Assembly (NCBI GenBank): GCA_007116835.1
Contig: SKHS01000261.1
Span: 1 to 33,491 of the forward strand
DNA from: Halomonas sp.
GTDB taxonomy: Bacteria; Pseudomonadota; Gammaproteobacteria; Pseudomonadales; Halomonadaceae
Direction of reading: 5' to 3'
DNA length: 33,491 nt
Every line of letters begins with the position of its first letter. Position 1 is the stretch's first letter. The translations under genes and the position numbers were made by a program. Positions 9,983 through 18,812 of the stretch are shown here, one piece after another. The notes beneath the pieces are model-generated. The model saw only the letters and a program-made list of their open reading frames with translations, did not search any database and had not been told where the DNA came from.

Positions 9983-10026
9983 TTGAACGTAAGCGTACAC
10001 ATATTATAGTGAACAGTATCGTTCAA
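9983..10026. promoter_or_regulatory. Candidate TetR operator in tetR/RND intergenic region
   Basis: TTGAACGTAAGCGTACAC-atattata-GTGAACAGTATCGTTCAA: two inverted 18-bp arms (13/18 identical) around 8-bp AT centre. Confidence 0.6.
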
Positions 10027-10049
10027 GAATAAACCATTTCGAGGCCATT

Positions 10050-11210
10050 ATGGGCAAGCCTTACGAGACATCCTGGGGGCATCGGCTGCGTGGCACGCTA
10101 GTAGCGCTATTGATGATAGGGATGACGCTAACGGTTATTACGCTGTTAACCAGTCACCACAGCAGTGCCCAGCAGTCGCATCAGCAGGAGGCTGGTAAGG
10201 CGCTTTTACAGGTGGCAACGAAGCCATTGGCGGTAGCTGAACAGCTAAAGCGCGATGTGCGCTTAACCGGGCGGGTGGTGTCACGCCAGTCGGTGTCGTT
10301 AGCGTTTGAGCCAGCAGGGCGCGTTCAGTCTGTATTAGCAGACCGTGGCGATACCGTTGAGAAAGGTGACGTTCTGGCCATCCTGGATACCCGTCGCTTG
10401 GAAAGCCGCCTAGCCGAAGTGGAGGCGCGCAGCGAAGAAGCTCGCGCCAGTCTCGGCCTTGCCCTGCTTCAAGAAGAGCGCGAAGCGCAGCTTAACCAGA
10501 GTAACTTTGCCAGCCGTACAGCGCTGGATCAGGCCCGCACGGACCGGCTAACCCTCCAGGCACGTCTTGCGGCGTTGGCTGCCGAGCGTGACAGCCTTAC
10601 CGCTGACCTGGATGACAGCACGCTCACAGCGCCCTTTAACGGTCAGGTGGTTGAGCGTCATATTAGCGTCGGAAGTTTAGTAAGTAGCGGCACCGCAGCC
10701 TTTGAGCTTATTGATGTAGAGCAGCTGGAAGCACACCTTGGCTTGCCCGCGCGGCTGGCGGCAACGTTTGTTCCTGGCGAGCCTGTAACGCTCAGTGTGA
10801 ACGGGCAGGCCTTGCGCGGCGAAGTGCATGCGCGGCTTCCGCAGGTGGATAATGACAGCCGCACACAAACGCTGGTGGTATCGCTTGAACCTTCCAGCAG
10901 CGCTGTTCCAGGCGATGTGGCAGAGCTACGTTATACGATTAGCGAGCCTGCTAGCGGTTATTGGGTGCCGCTGGATGCTTTACTGGCTGCTGACCGTGGT
11001 ATGTGGAACGTGCTGTTGGCCGAGCCATTGGAAAACGGCCACTACCGCGTCGCGCGGGCGGGCGTTGAGTTGCTGCATACGCTAGGCGATCAAGCGTTTG
11101 TGCGCGGCACGCTTGAACCCGGTGGACGGCTGATTACCGGCGGTACCCACCGCGTTACCCCTGGGCAGCAGGTCACGGTCAGTGAGGACGTGGCCCATGC
11201 AGCGCATTGA
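10050..11210 (+). CDS. RND efflux periplasmic adaptor (membrane fusion protein)
   Basis: 386 aa, N-terminal TM, lipoyl/HlyD motifs (EPAGRVQSVLADRGDTVEKGDVLAILD; LTAPFNGQVVERHISVGSLVSSG). Confidence 0.93.
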   Translation: MGKPYETSWGHRLRGTLVALLMIGMTLTVITLLTSHHSSAQQSHQQEAGKALLQVATKPLAVAEQLKRDVRLTGRVVSRQSVSLAFEPAGRVQSVLADRGDTVEKGDVLAILDTRRLESRLAEVEARSEEARASLGLALLQEEREAQLNQSNFASRTALDQARTDRLTLQARLAALAAERDSLTADLDDSTLTAPFNGQVVERHISVGSLVSSGTAAFELIDVEQLEAHLGLPARLAATFVPGEPVTLSVNGQALRGEVHARLPQVDNDSRTQTLVVSLEPSSSAVPGDVAELRYTISEPASGYWVPLDALLAADRGMWNVLLAEPLENGHYRVARAGVELLHTLGDQAFVRGTLEPGGRLITGGTHRVTPGQQVTVSEDVAHAAH

Positions 11211-14200
11211 GTGGCTATTTAATCGTCGCTTACTGGCGCTCATGTTGGGGCTGCTGGTGGTTGCTGGGTTATCGGCCATTCAAACGCTGCCACGAGCGGA
11301 AGACCCTCATCTTGTCGCGCGGATGGCCACGGTGCTTGCCCCGTACCCAGGCGCGACGCCTGAACAAATAGAAGCCTTAGTTGCGCGGCCCCTGGAAGAT
11401 GAGCTGCGTACGATTGCTGAAATTAAAGTGCTGGAAACCACCTCGCGGCAAGGTATTGCCGTGATCAGCCTTGAACTAGAAGATGAGGTGGTTGATGTCG
11501 CCTCCGTGTGGAGCCGGGTGCGGGACAAGCTGGGCGATGTCGCCCCAACGTTGCCAGATGGTGTGCACCCCCCCGAACTGCTGGATGACCGAGGTTATGC
11601 GTTTAGTATCGTAGCCGCACTGCGCTGGACGTTGGATTCTCCACCCAATCCGCAGCTAATGGAGCGCTACGCCGAGCGTCTGGAAGATCAGTTTAGACGG
11701 GTGCCAGATACGGAGTATACCCATCGCTTTGGCGTCGCCGGAGAGCAGGTCGAGGTAATGGTCGACCCGTTGGAACTCAATGCCCTGGGGCTTTCAGTGG
11801 GGCAGCTCGCCGCCATTATTGACGCCAGTGATGGTCGACGTACCGCAGGTGAAGTGGTCACCGGTGGGCATCGTCTAACGGTGGGGTTAAGCGGTGAGTT
11901 CGGCGCGCTAGACAGGTTGCGTGATATCGATGTGGCTACCCATCAGGGCCAAACCGTCACGCTTGGCGAGCTGGCTGAGCTGCGCCGTGGCGTGCAAGAC
12001 CCGCCGGCTGCCGCTGCCTTGCTGGACGGCAAGCCAGCGGTGTTTGTCGGCGCTCGCATGGCGCCAGGGCAACGTATCGATACCTGGGTGGAGCGGGCGC
12101 AGCAACAGCTGGCGGTGTTCGCTGATGAGCTGCCCAGCGGGATTGAGGTTGATGAGGTGTTTGAGCAGGCCAGTTACACCAATCAGCGCTTAAGTGACGT
12201 GGCGCTCAGCTTGCTGATGGGGTTAGTGCTGGTGGTGGCCATTCTGTTTTTGACCATGGGCTGGCGTTCGGCGGTAACGGTGGGGCTTGCCATTCCTGCC
12301 ACGGCGTTGCTCACTTTGGCCTTTTTCAGGCCGCTTGGCATTGATATTCACCAGATGAGTATTACCGGCATTATTGTGGCGCTGGGGCTAATGGTGGATA
12401 ACGCGATTGTGATGACTAACGCCCTGCGCGAGCGCTTTTTGAGAGGCGATTCGGCGCTGGCCGCTACTCGCGATACGCTTCGACATTTAGCGGTGCCGCT
12501 GCTTGCTAGTACCTTAACCACTATGTTGGCATTTATGCCGATTGTGCTCATGCCTGGCCCTGCTGGAGAGTTTGTCGGGCCTCTCGCCATGGCCGTGATG
12601 GTGGCATTGGTGAGCTCTTATCTGGTGTCGCTGCTGTTGGTGCCTGCGCTGTCTCCCATGCTGTTAGCCAAGGTAGCAGATAAACCGCCAGCGCCTGGAA
12701 ATAACACCCTCAATAGGATGGTTAAGCGTGGCTTTCGCCGTACGATACGCAGCGCATTGCGCCATCCTATTGCCGCCATGATTATTACGCTATGCGTACC
12801 AGTGGGCGGTATCGCGTTGATGCCAACCCTGGACGTGGCCTTTTTCCCTCCGGCCGATCGGGATCAGTTCCATGTTGAAGTGCGCTTGCCGCCTGCTAGC
12901 AGCCTAGCTAAGACATCAGCCCTGGCTCTTGAAGTAGAGGCAATGATTCGTGAGCTGCCGGGCATCACTCGCGTATCGGCGTTTATCGGCGAAAGTGCGC
13001 CAATGATGTACTACAACGTGATGACCAATGAGGATAATAATCCAGCATTTTTGCATGTGATCGTAGACACGGAGTCGTTAGAGATCACGAACCAGCGGGT
13101 GCCATCGTTACAGCAAGCACTTGATCAACGTTTTCCTCAGGCACAGAGCGTGGTGCGTAAGTATGAGCAGGGACCGCCGTTTAAGGCGCCGATTGAGCTG
13201 CGTGTTTATGGCAATGACCTAGCGGTACTGTCATCACTGGGTCTTGAACTGGCGGGGTTGATGCACCAGTTGCCCCAGGTAACCCACGTGCGGGCTGGCA
13301 TGCAGCGGGACCTGCCGAGGTTAACGCTGGCTATCGATCACGCGGCACTTAGCGATGCGGGTTTAACACCGCACAATCTGGCAGAGCAGGTGGGAGCGGC
13401 GTTGTCGGGCCAGCCGGCGGGCAGGGTATTGGAAGATACCCAGCAGCTCCCTGTGCGGGTGCGCTATGCGGATGATTGGCGTACCGACGCCGAACAGCTT
13501 GCTGCGCTGCGTTTGGTCAGTGACCACGTCGCCGAAGGCTTACCATTGGCAGCAGTCGCAGAGGTGTCGCTAACACCTGCCTGGAGTGTGATTACCCGCC
13601 GCAATGCCGAACGGGTGCAGCTGGTGCAAGGCTATTTGGTCGCCGATGCATTGCCAGCGGTCTCCATGGCACAGTTAGATGCCATGCTTCAGGCGGCGCT
13701 AAATGCAGGGGAGCTTCACCTGCCGTCTGGTTACCGTATTGAAACCGGTGGTGAAGCCGCCGAGCGAGACCAGGCTGTTGGACAACTACTGGCCTCGGTA
13801 GTGCTGCTGGTGATTGCCATGGTGGCTACCGTGGTGCTGGCATTTAACTCCTTTCGGCGGGCTGCCATTGTGTTTATTGCCGGTGCTCAGGCCATGGGGA
13901 TGGGGGTCGTGGCGCTGCTGCTCAGTGGTCATGCGTTTGGGTTTGTGATTATCGTTGGCATCATGGGGCTGGTGGGCGTGGCGATTAATGCCACCATCAT
14001 TATTATTGCTGCGTTTGATGATGATGAAGCTGCCCGTAAAGGCGATATCGACGCCATGCTAGCCGTTATCAGCGGCCCCACCAGCCGACACATTATCTCT
14101 ACGACCATTACCACGTTTGCTGGGCTAATTCCGCTGATGGTCGCCGCAGGTGGTTTGTGGCCACCTTTTGCGCAAACCGTCGGGTTTGGCTTGGTGTTGG

Positions 14201-14271
14201 CAACGCTGGTGTCGTTTTTCTTCACACCGGCGCTTTATCGGCTGTGGGTGGCAAGCGGCAGCCTCAAATGA
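11197..14271 (+). CDS. RND efflux permease
   Basis: ~1024 aa from ATG 11197 (MQRIEWLFNRRLLA), GAGG SD at ~11184; RND motifs (GIIVALGLMVDNAIVMTNALRE); overlaps MFP stop by 14 bp. Confidence 0.93.
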   Translation: MQRIEWLFNRRLLALMLGLLVVAGLSAIQTLPRAEDPHLVARMATVLAPYPGATPEQIEALVARPLEDELRTIAEIKVLETTSRQGIAVISLELEDEVVDVASVWSRVRDKLGDVAPTLPDGVHPPELLDDRGYAFSIVAALRWTLDSPPNPQLMERYAERLEDQFRRVPDTEYTHRFGVAGEQVEVMVDPLELNALGLSVGQLAAIIDASDGRRTAGEVVTGGHRLTVGLSGEFGALDRLRDIDVATHQGQTVTLGELAELRRGVQDPPAAAALLDGKPAVFVGARMAPGQRIDTWVERAQQQLAVFADELPSGIEVDEVFEQASYTNQRLSDVALSLLMGLVLVVAILFLTMGWRSAVTVGLAIPATALLTLAFFRPLGIDIHQMSITGIIVALGLMVDNAIVMTNALRERFLRGDSALAATRDTLRHLAVPLLASTLTTMLAFMPIVLMPGPAGEFVGPLAMAVMVALVSSYLVSLLLVPALSPMLLAKVADKPPAPGNNTLNRMVKRGFRRTIRSALRHPIAAMIITLCVPVGGIALMPTLDVAFFPPADRDQFHVEVRLPPASSLAKTSALALEVEAMIRELPGITRVSAFIGESAPMMYYNVMTNEDNNPAFLHVIVDTESLEITNQRVPSLQQALDQRFPQAQSVVRKYEQGPPFKAPIELRVYGNDLAVLSSLGLELAGLMHQLPQVTHVRAGMQRDLPRLTLAIDHAALSDAGLTPHNLAEQVGAALSGQPAGRVLEDTQQLPVRVRYADDWRTDAEQLAALRLVSDHVAEGLPLAAVAEVSLTPAWSVITRRNAERVQLVQGYLVADALPAVSMAQLDAMLQAALNAGELHLPSGYRIETGGEAAERDQAVGQLLASVVLLVIAMVATVVLAFNSFRRAAIVFIAGAQAMGMGVVALLLSGHAFGFVIIVGIMGLVGVAINATIIIIAAFDDDEAARKGDIDAMLAVISGPTSRHIISTTITTFAGLIPLMVAAGGLWPPFAQTVGFGLVLATLVSFFFTPALYRLWVASGSLK

Positions 14272-14290
14272 GCGCCGCTTGCGTGGTTAT

Positions 14291-15532
14291 TTAACGGCTT
14301 ACCGCGAGGGAGGTGGCCTGGGCAGTGTCTACCGCATCCGCTAGCATTTCGGCGGTAATCGCAGACAGTGTCCAGCCCAGATGGCCATGGCCGGTGTTAT
14401 AGAACACCGTGGGTAAGCGGCCAGGCCCAACCTTGGGTAGCATATTAGGTAGCATCGGACGTAGGCCTGCCCAGGGCACGACACGCTGGGTGCTCACACC
14501 CGGGAAGCACTCTTCTACCCAGCGAACCAGCGGCTGAATACGGTCATTGCGTATATCGCGATTTGCGCCGTTAAATTCTGCGGTACCCGCCACGCGGAAG
14601 CGGTCATTTCCTAGTCGGCTAGTCACCAACTTGGTTTCATCATCTAGCAGACTGACCGTTGGCGCAGCTTGCTGAGAAGCTTCGTCATCTAGCTGCACGG
14701 TAATAGAATAGCCCTTTACTGGATAGATATTGACCCGGTCGCCAAGTTTAGCGGCAATGGCGCGGCTGCCAGTACCTGCGCAAACCACCACGCTATCGAA
14801 GCTCTGGCGTGTCGTCTCATTGTCGACCGTAGCACTCACCCATGCCCCGTTCTCGTCTGCGCCAATATCATTAATATGGTGGCCGTAATTCAGCTGCACG
14901 CCACGTTTGGCGGCGGCGCGTGCCAAGCCATTGGTGTACTTGTGGATATCGCCAGTGGCGTCGCTTTCGGTATAGAAACCGCCATGGTAGCTGCCCGCAA
15001 GTGTGGGCTCGATGGCGCGCATTTCGTCTGGGGTCACTGCGCGACGCTCAAGGCCGCCTTTGGCTAGTAACTGGGATACCCGCGCAGCGTGATCAAAGCC
15101 AGCTTTGTCACGGTAGATGTGCAAAATGCCCTGTTGCTTAAGATCGAACTCAATCTGCTCGTCTTTCGCCCACTGAAAGAGATGTTCTCGGGCAGCAATG
15201 GCTAATCGAGTGGTTTCGGTGGTGTTGTCGGCATAACGGGGGATAGCAGCAATAAATTCGGCGAACCAGCTGAGTTTATGCCAGCTAGGGCGGGGGTTAA
15301 CTAGCAACGGCGCGTCGTTTTTCAGCATCCAGCGCAGGCCTTTAATGACTGTCGGCCAGTGGTTCCACACTTCTGCATTCGATGCTGAGAGCTGCCCGCC
15401 GTTGGCAAAGGACGTTTCCATGGCCGCATAGCGGTGCTTTTCAAAAACAGTGACATTAAAACCGCGCTTTGCTAGGGCATAAGCACTTGTAACACCGGTG
15501 ATTCCACCGCCAATAACAGCAATGCGTTGCAT
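14291..15532 (-). CDS. dadA: D-amino-acid dehydrogenase (DadA)-type FAD-dependent oxidoreductase; ORF-track start at 15769 is spurious
   Basis: N-terminal Rossmann MQRIAVIGGGITGVTSAYALAKRG at 15532 with SD CTGGAGAG; ends in NTGHGHLGWTLS. Confidence 0.85.
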   Translation of the reverse strand: MQRIAVIGGGITGVTSAYALAKRGFNVTVFEKHRYAAMETSFANGGQLSASNAEVWNHWPTVIKGLRWMLKNDAPLLVNPRPSWHKLSWFAEFIAAIPRYADNTTETTRLAIAAREHLFQWAKDEQIEFDLKQQGILHIYRDKAGFDHAARVSQLLAKGGLERRAVTPDEMRAIEPTLAGSYHGGFYTESDATGDIHKYTNGLARAAAKRGVQLNYGHHINDIGADENGAWVSATVDNETTRQSFDSVVVCAGTGSRAIAAKLGDRVNIYPVKGYSITVQLDDEASQQAAPTVSLLDDETKLVTSRLGNDRFRVAGTAEFNGANRDIRNDRIQPLVRWVEECFPGVSTQRVVPWAGLRPMLPNMLPKVGPGRLPTVFYNTGHGHLGWTLSAITAEMLADAVDTAQATSLAVSR

Positions 15533-15594
15533 GATACTCTCCAGATTGTATGAGCGTCGGGCGATACCCCCAGCACAAACATGGCTAGGCGTAC

Positions 15595-15790
15595 CCCTTC
15601 CGTCATGGAACCTGAGAGATTCACGCATCAATTGAGGCGCTTGCTCCTTCGGTGGGCTGAGTGACGCAGTCATCAACCGCTCTTCGGAACGTATTTTAAA
15701 TAGGCAGTAGCGGTCCGTTGGCCTGAGAGTTTCCGGGGTCGTTGCTCCTTCGGCGCTGGTGGCTGGCACCAGTCTCTCCCGCTACTACAT
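15595..15790 (-). ncRNA. Tandem glycine riboswitch upstream of dadA-type gene
   Basis: Minus strand: aptamer 1 GTAGCGGGAGAGACTG..GCGCCGAAGGAGCAA..ACTCTCAGGCCAACGGACCGCTAC (P1 GTAGCGG 15779-15785 / CCGCTAC 15707-15713); aptamer 2 TTCCG..CCCACCGAAGGAGCAAGCGCC..ATCTCTCAGGTTCCATGACGGAA. Confidence 0.92.
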
Positions 15791-15864
15791 CCTTAACGTT
15801 GTAACGTGTTCGTCGGGAAAGTGAAATAGGGTAAACGTCTTAAGGGTGGACGTGATAAGCAATA

Positions 15865-15909
15865 AGCATAGGGCTTAATAGCATAGGGCTTAAAAGGATA
15901 GTGCGTAAA
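15865..15909. repeat. 15-bp imperfect tandem repeat x3
   Basis: AGCATAGGGCTTAAT / AGCATAGGGCTTAAA / AGGATAGTGCGTAAA. Confidence 0.8.
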
Positions 15910-15999
15910 AGGGAAGAGCAGGCTGCTTGGTCGGCATGCTTTGCAACGGCGAGGTTTTCACTGACAATACCGACAACTTTTTAGCGATGGACGAGACCC

Positions 16000-16293
16000 A
16001 TGCAGGCGAACGGAATTTTTGATGGCATAGGCGAGACAATCGGCGCGACGATTCGCACGGTGGTCGAGTTTCTACTCGGCATCTTCGGTAATTTTTTTAG
16101 CGCGTTTGATGACTTTATCGATGGTCTTACCCGTTCTTTGGGCATTAATGCGTCGTTCTTCAGTCTATTGGTCTTGGTAATTGGCTTGTGGCTGTTGTGG
16201 CAAGGTGTTCGAGCGTTGCTACGGGGCTCCCTGTTGGGAGCCATCGTGCGAATTGTACTGGCGGTGTTTATCCTGTCGTGGCTAATGGTCTAG
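16000..16293 (+). CDS. Small hypothetical membrane protein (97 aa)
   Basis: Hydrophobic segments FFSLLVLVIGLWLLWQGVRALLRG / IVRIVLAVFILSWLMV; weak SD. Confidence 0.6.
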   Translation: MQANGIFDGIGETIGATIRTVVEFLLGIFGNFFSAFDDFIDGLTRSLGINASFFSLLVLVIGLWLLWQGVRALLRGSLLGAIVRIVLAVFILSWLMV

Positions 16294-17212
16294 GCCGCCG
16301 CCCACCCATCCAGGCTTGCGCTATGCCGCAGGCAACAATCAATGCACAGCCACTTAGTTGCAACGGCGATAGCGCTTCACCAAATAGGCTCCAGCCGAAG
16401 ATCACCACTGCCACCGGCTCGCAGTAAGCCAGGGTGCCGTATAGCGCGGTGGGTAATCGGCTTATCGCCATGACAGCACACAGCAGTGCCAAGAATCCAG
16501 GCACAAAGCCAGCCACTAAGAGCCAAGGCCACTGCCATGCAGCGGCAGTGAGTCCTTCAGGCTGCCACAAGGCAAACGGCAGGATAACCAGCGCACCGAC
16601 CAGCAACTGCCAAAATGCGCAGGCGCGGTCATCCAGACGGCTTGGTAAACGACGGTTCATCAGAATAAAGCCGCTGTAGGCCAACATGGCGGCTAAGCCA
16701 AAGCCCATACCGATCACGTCTTGGCGGTTGTCTAGATTAAGGCGAAACTCCTGCATCATGGCAAACCCAAATAGGGCTAAGCCAATAAGCCCCACCTGCG
16801 TGGGCGTTAGGCGCTCAGAGAACAGCAGATGAGCCACAATGGCGGCAAAAATCGGCGCGAGATACACCATCAAAATAGCGTTGGCCATTTGGATATAATT
16901 CATGGCTTGAACGTAAAACAGGATAAACGCCGCTAGTAATACACCACTGATCACCACGTGCCGTCCTGGCAGCGTTTTCAGCATAACGTAGCGTTTTGTC
17001 AGCACCAGGTAGGCCAGCAAAAATGCTGCCCCCAAGCTAAGCCGGTAAAACGTAATGCTTTCGGCATTCAGTTCGGTAATCCGAGAAATAACGCCAATCG
17101 TGGCCATGCCTACGGCCGCTATCACGGCCAGTATCAGGCTGGAAGGGGTGATCGCCGAGGTGGTGGGGTGTGCTGAAGAGAGTGTTAAAGAGGGTGTTGA
17201 TGGGTGGTTCAT
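16268..17212 (-). CDS. EamA/DMT family transporter
   Basis: 314 aa, ten hydrophobic helices, two EamA halves. Confidence 0.9.
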   Translation of the reverse strand: MNHPSTPSLTLSSAHPTTSAITPSSLILAVIAAVGMATIGVISRITELNAESITFYRLSLGAAFLLAYLVLTKRYVMLKTLPGRHVVISGVLLAAFILFYVQAMNYIQMANAILMVYLAPIFAAIVAHLLFSERLTPTQVGLIGLALFGFAMMQEFRLNLDNRQDVIGMGFGLAAMLAYSGFILMNRRLPSRLDDRACAFWQLLVGALVILPFALWQPEGLTAAAWQWPWLLVAGFVPGFLALLCAVMAISRLPTALYGTLAYCEPVAVVIFGWSLFGEALSPLQLSGCALIVACGIAQAWMGGRRPRPLATTG

Positions 17213-17793
17213 AAACGGCGCACCTGCTCTTCCAATGAGTAAACATGAGCATCGTCGATACCCAATTCGCGCAGCGCTTGAGCCAGGTTTAACAAATAAG
17301 CTTTATTAGAACCACTTGGGCCGTGAGCCTGAGCGATTTGTTGAGCGATGTCAGTTAGTGGTGCATCGCCTAAAAAAGCGGGATTGTCGTCAGTGGCTAA
17401 GTAGATTAAACCCTCAGTCGTTGCTTGGGTCGGCGGCGCCTTATCCGGTTGCCCTAGAAAAGTCAGTGGCACTTTTTCACGCAGGTAGCCGTTCTTTTCA
17501 CGCACATCCAGCGGTGCCAATACATCAGGGGTAATGCGATACGCCATACCATGGCACACAGCCCCTTGGGCACGAATTAGCGTCGCAACGCGACCCGGCG
17601 AATCAGGCGTGCCACGGTGGTCGTGGGAGCCTTGCCAAAAGCGTCGTGCCCAGCCAGTAATATAGGCAGGCTGACGTTCTAGGTAAGCAAAGTCGGCCTT
17701 CCAGATCAGCGAGCCGTAACCAAAAAGCCAGATATCGGCATGGCCATCGAAGAAGTTTCTTTGCTGGTTTAGGGCGGTGGTATCAAGCAACAT
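17209..17793 (-). CDS. ChaC-like gamma-glutamylcyclotransferase (start 17793 or 17814)
   Basis: 'WLFGYGSLIWKADFAYLERQPAYITGWARRFWQGSHDHRGTPDSPGRVATL' ChaC signature; ATGA overlap with EamA gene. Confidence 0.92.
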   Translation of the reverse strand: MLLDTTALNQQRNFFDGHADIWLFGYGSLIWKADFAYLERQPAYITGWARRFWQGSHDHRGTPDSPGRVATLIRAQGAVCHGMAYRITPDVLAPLDVREKNGYLREKVPLTFLGQPDKAPPTQATTEGLIYLATDDNPAFLGDAPLTDIAQQIAQAHGPSGSNKAYLLNLAQALRELGIDDAHVYSLEEQVRRL

Positions 17794-17842
17794 AAGGCAT
17801 CTATGCCAAATCAATATTAATTAACAAAGTGGCAACGCACTC

Positions 17843-18751
17843 ATGGCGTTAACGATCGTGCATCATCCGGGTTATACGATTAATTTACCAGTCAACCACC
17901 CCTTTCCGATGGAAAAATTTCGAGTGCTCAGGCAACTGCTTGGCGAACAGCCGTTGGCTTGCCCCGTTGAGTGGTTAACGCCTGAGCCAGCGCCTATCAA
18001 CACCCTTGCCCGGGTGCATACCCACGATTACCTGAACGCGCTAATACGGGGTACTTTAGATCGTGCCGCTCAGCGGCGTAGCGGCTTTACGTGGTCGCCT
18101 GAATTAGTTGAAAGAGTGCGGCTAGAGACCGGCGGTACGCTCCTCACGCTTGAAGCGGCGCTGACCAGTGGCCTTGCCTGTAATTCGGCAGGCGGCACTC
18201 ACCATGCCCATGCCGATGCCGCCAGCGGTTACTGCCTAATTAATGATCTAGCGGTGACGGCGGCCCAGGCGTTGGCCCGTGGTTGGGCTGAACGGGTACT
18301 GATCGTTGATTGCGATGTTCATCAAGGCGATGGTACTGCCCGGTTGTTTACCGGGGTGCCTGGGGTATTTACGTTTTCCATGCACGCTGCGGGTAATTTT
18401 CCAGCGCGCAAGGCCTCAAGCGACCTAGATGTTGCGCTGCCTAATGGTATGAGTGATGACGCTTATTTGGCCGAGCTTGCGTCCCGGTTGCCAGGGATTC
18501 TGGCAGCTTATCAGCCAGATGTAGTGCTGTATGACGCGGGCGTTGATGTCCACCAAGAGGATCGGTTGGGCTATTTAGCGCTTAGCAGCGACGGCCTGTA
18601 TGCCCGCGACCATTATGTGCTTCGCTGCTGTCGTGATGCAGATATTCCCGTGGCGGCAATGATTGGCGGCGGCTATGACCGCGATATCATCGCATTGGCA
18701 CAACGTCACGCCCAGCTGCATCGCGCAGCAGCAGATGTGCTTACTTCTTAG
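17843..18751 (+). CDS. Histone deacetylase family protein
   Basis: GGTHHAHADAASGYCLINDLAV, VLIVDCDVHQGDGTA, DAGVDVHQEDRLG motifs. Confidence 0.93.
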   Translation: MALTIVHHPGYTINLPVNHPFPMEKFRVLRQLLGEQPLACPVEWLTPEPAPINTLARVHTHDYLNALIRGTLDRAAQRRSGFTWSPELVERVRLETGGTLLTLEAALTSGLACNSAGGTHHAHADAASGYCLINDLAVTAAQALARGWAERVLIVDCDVHQGDGTARLFTGVPGVFTFSMHAAGNFPARKASSDLDVALPNGMSDDAYLAELASRLPGILAAYQPDVVLYDAGVDVHQEDRLGYLALSSDGLYARDHYVLRCCRDADIPVAAMIGGGYDRDIIALAQRHAQLHRAAADVLTS

Positions 18752-18812
18752 CGGCGTACTTCGTAGCTTGTAAGTTTAAAAACCAGCAACTAACACCGAT
18801 AGGAATACCGAC

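Noticed and set aside
15533-15769. N-terminal 79-residue extension of the dadA-type ORF
   Set aside because: The DNA encodes the tandem glycine riboswitch; the conserved Rossmann start and SD place the true start at 15532.
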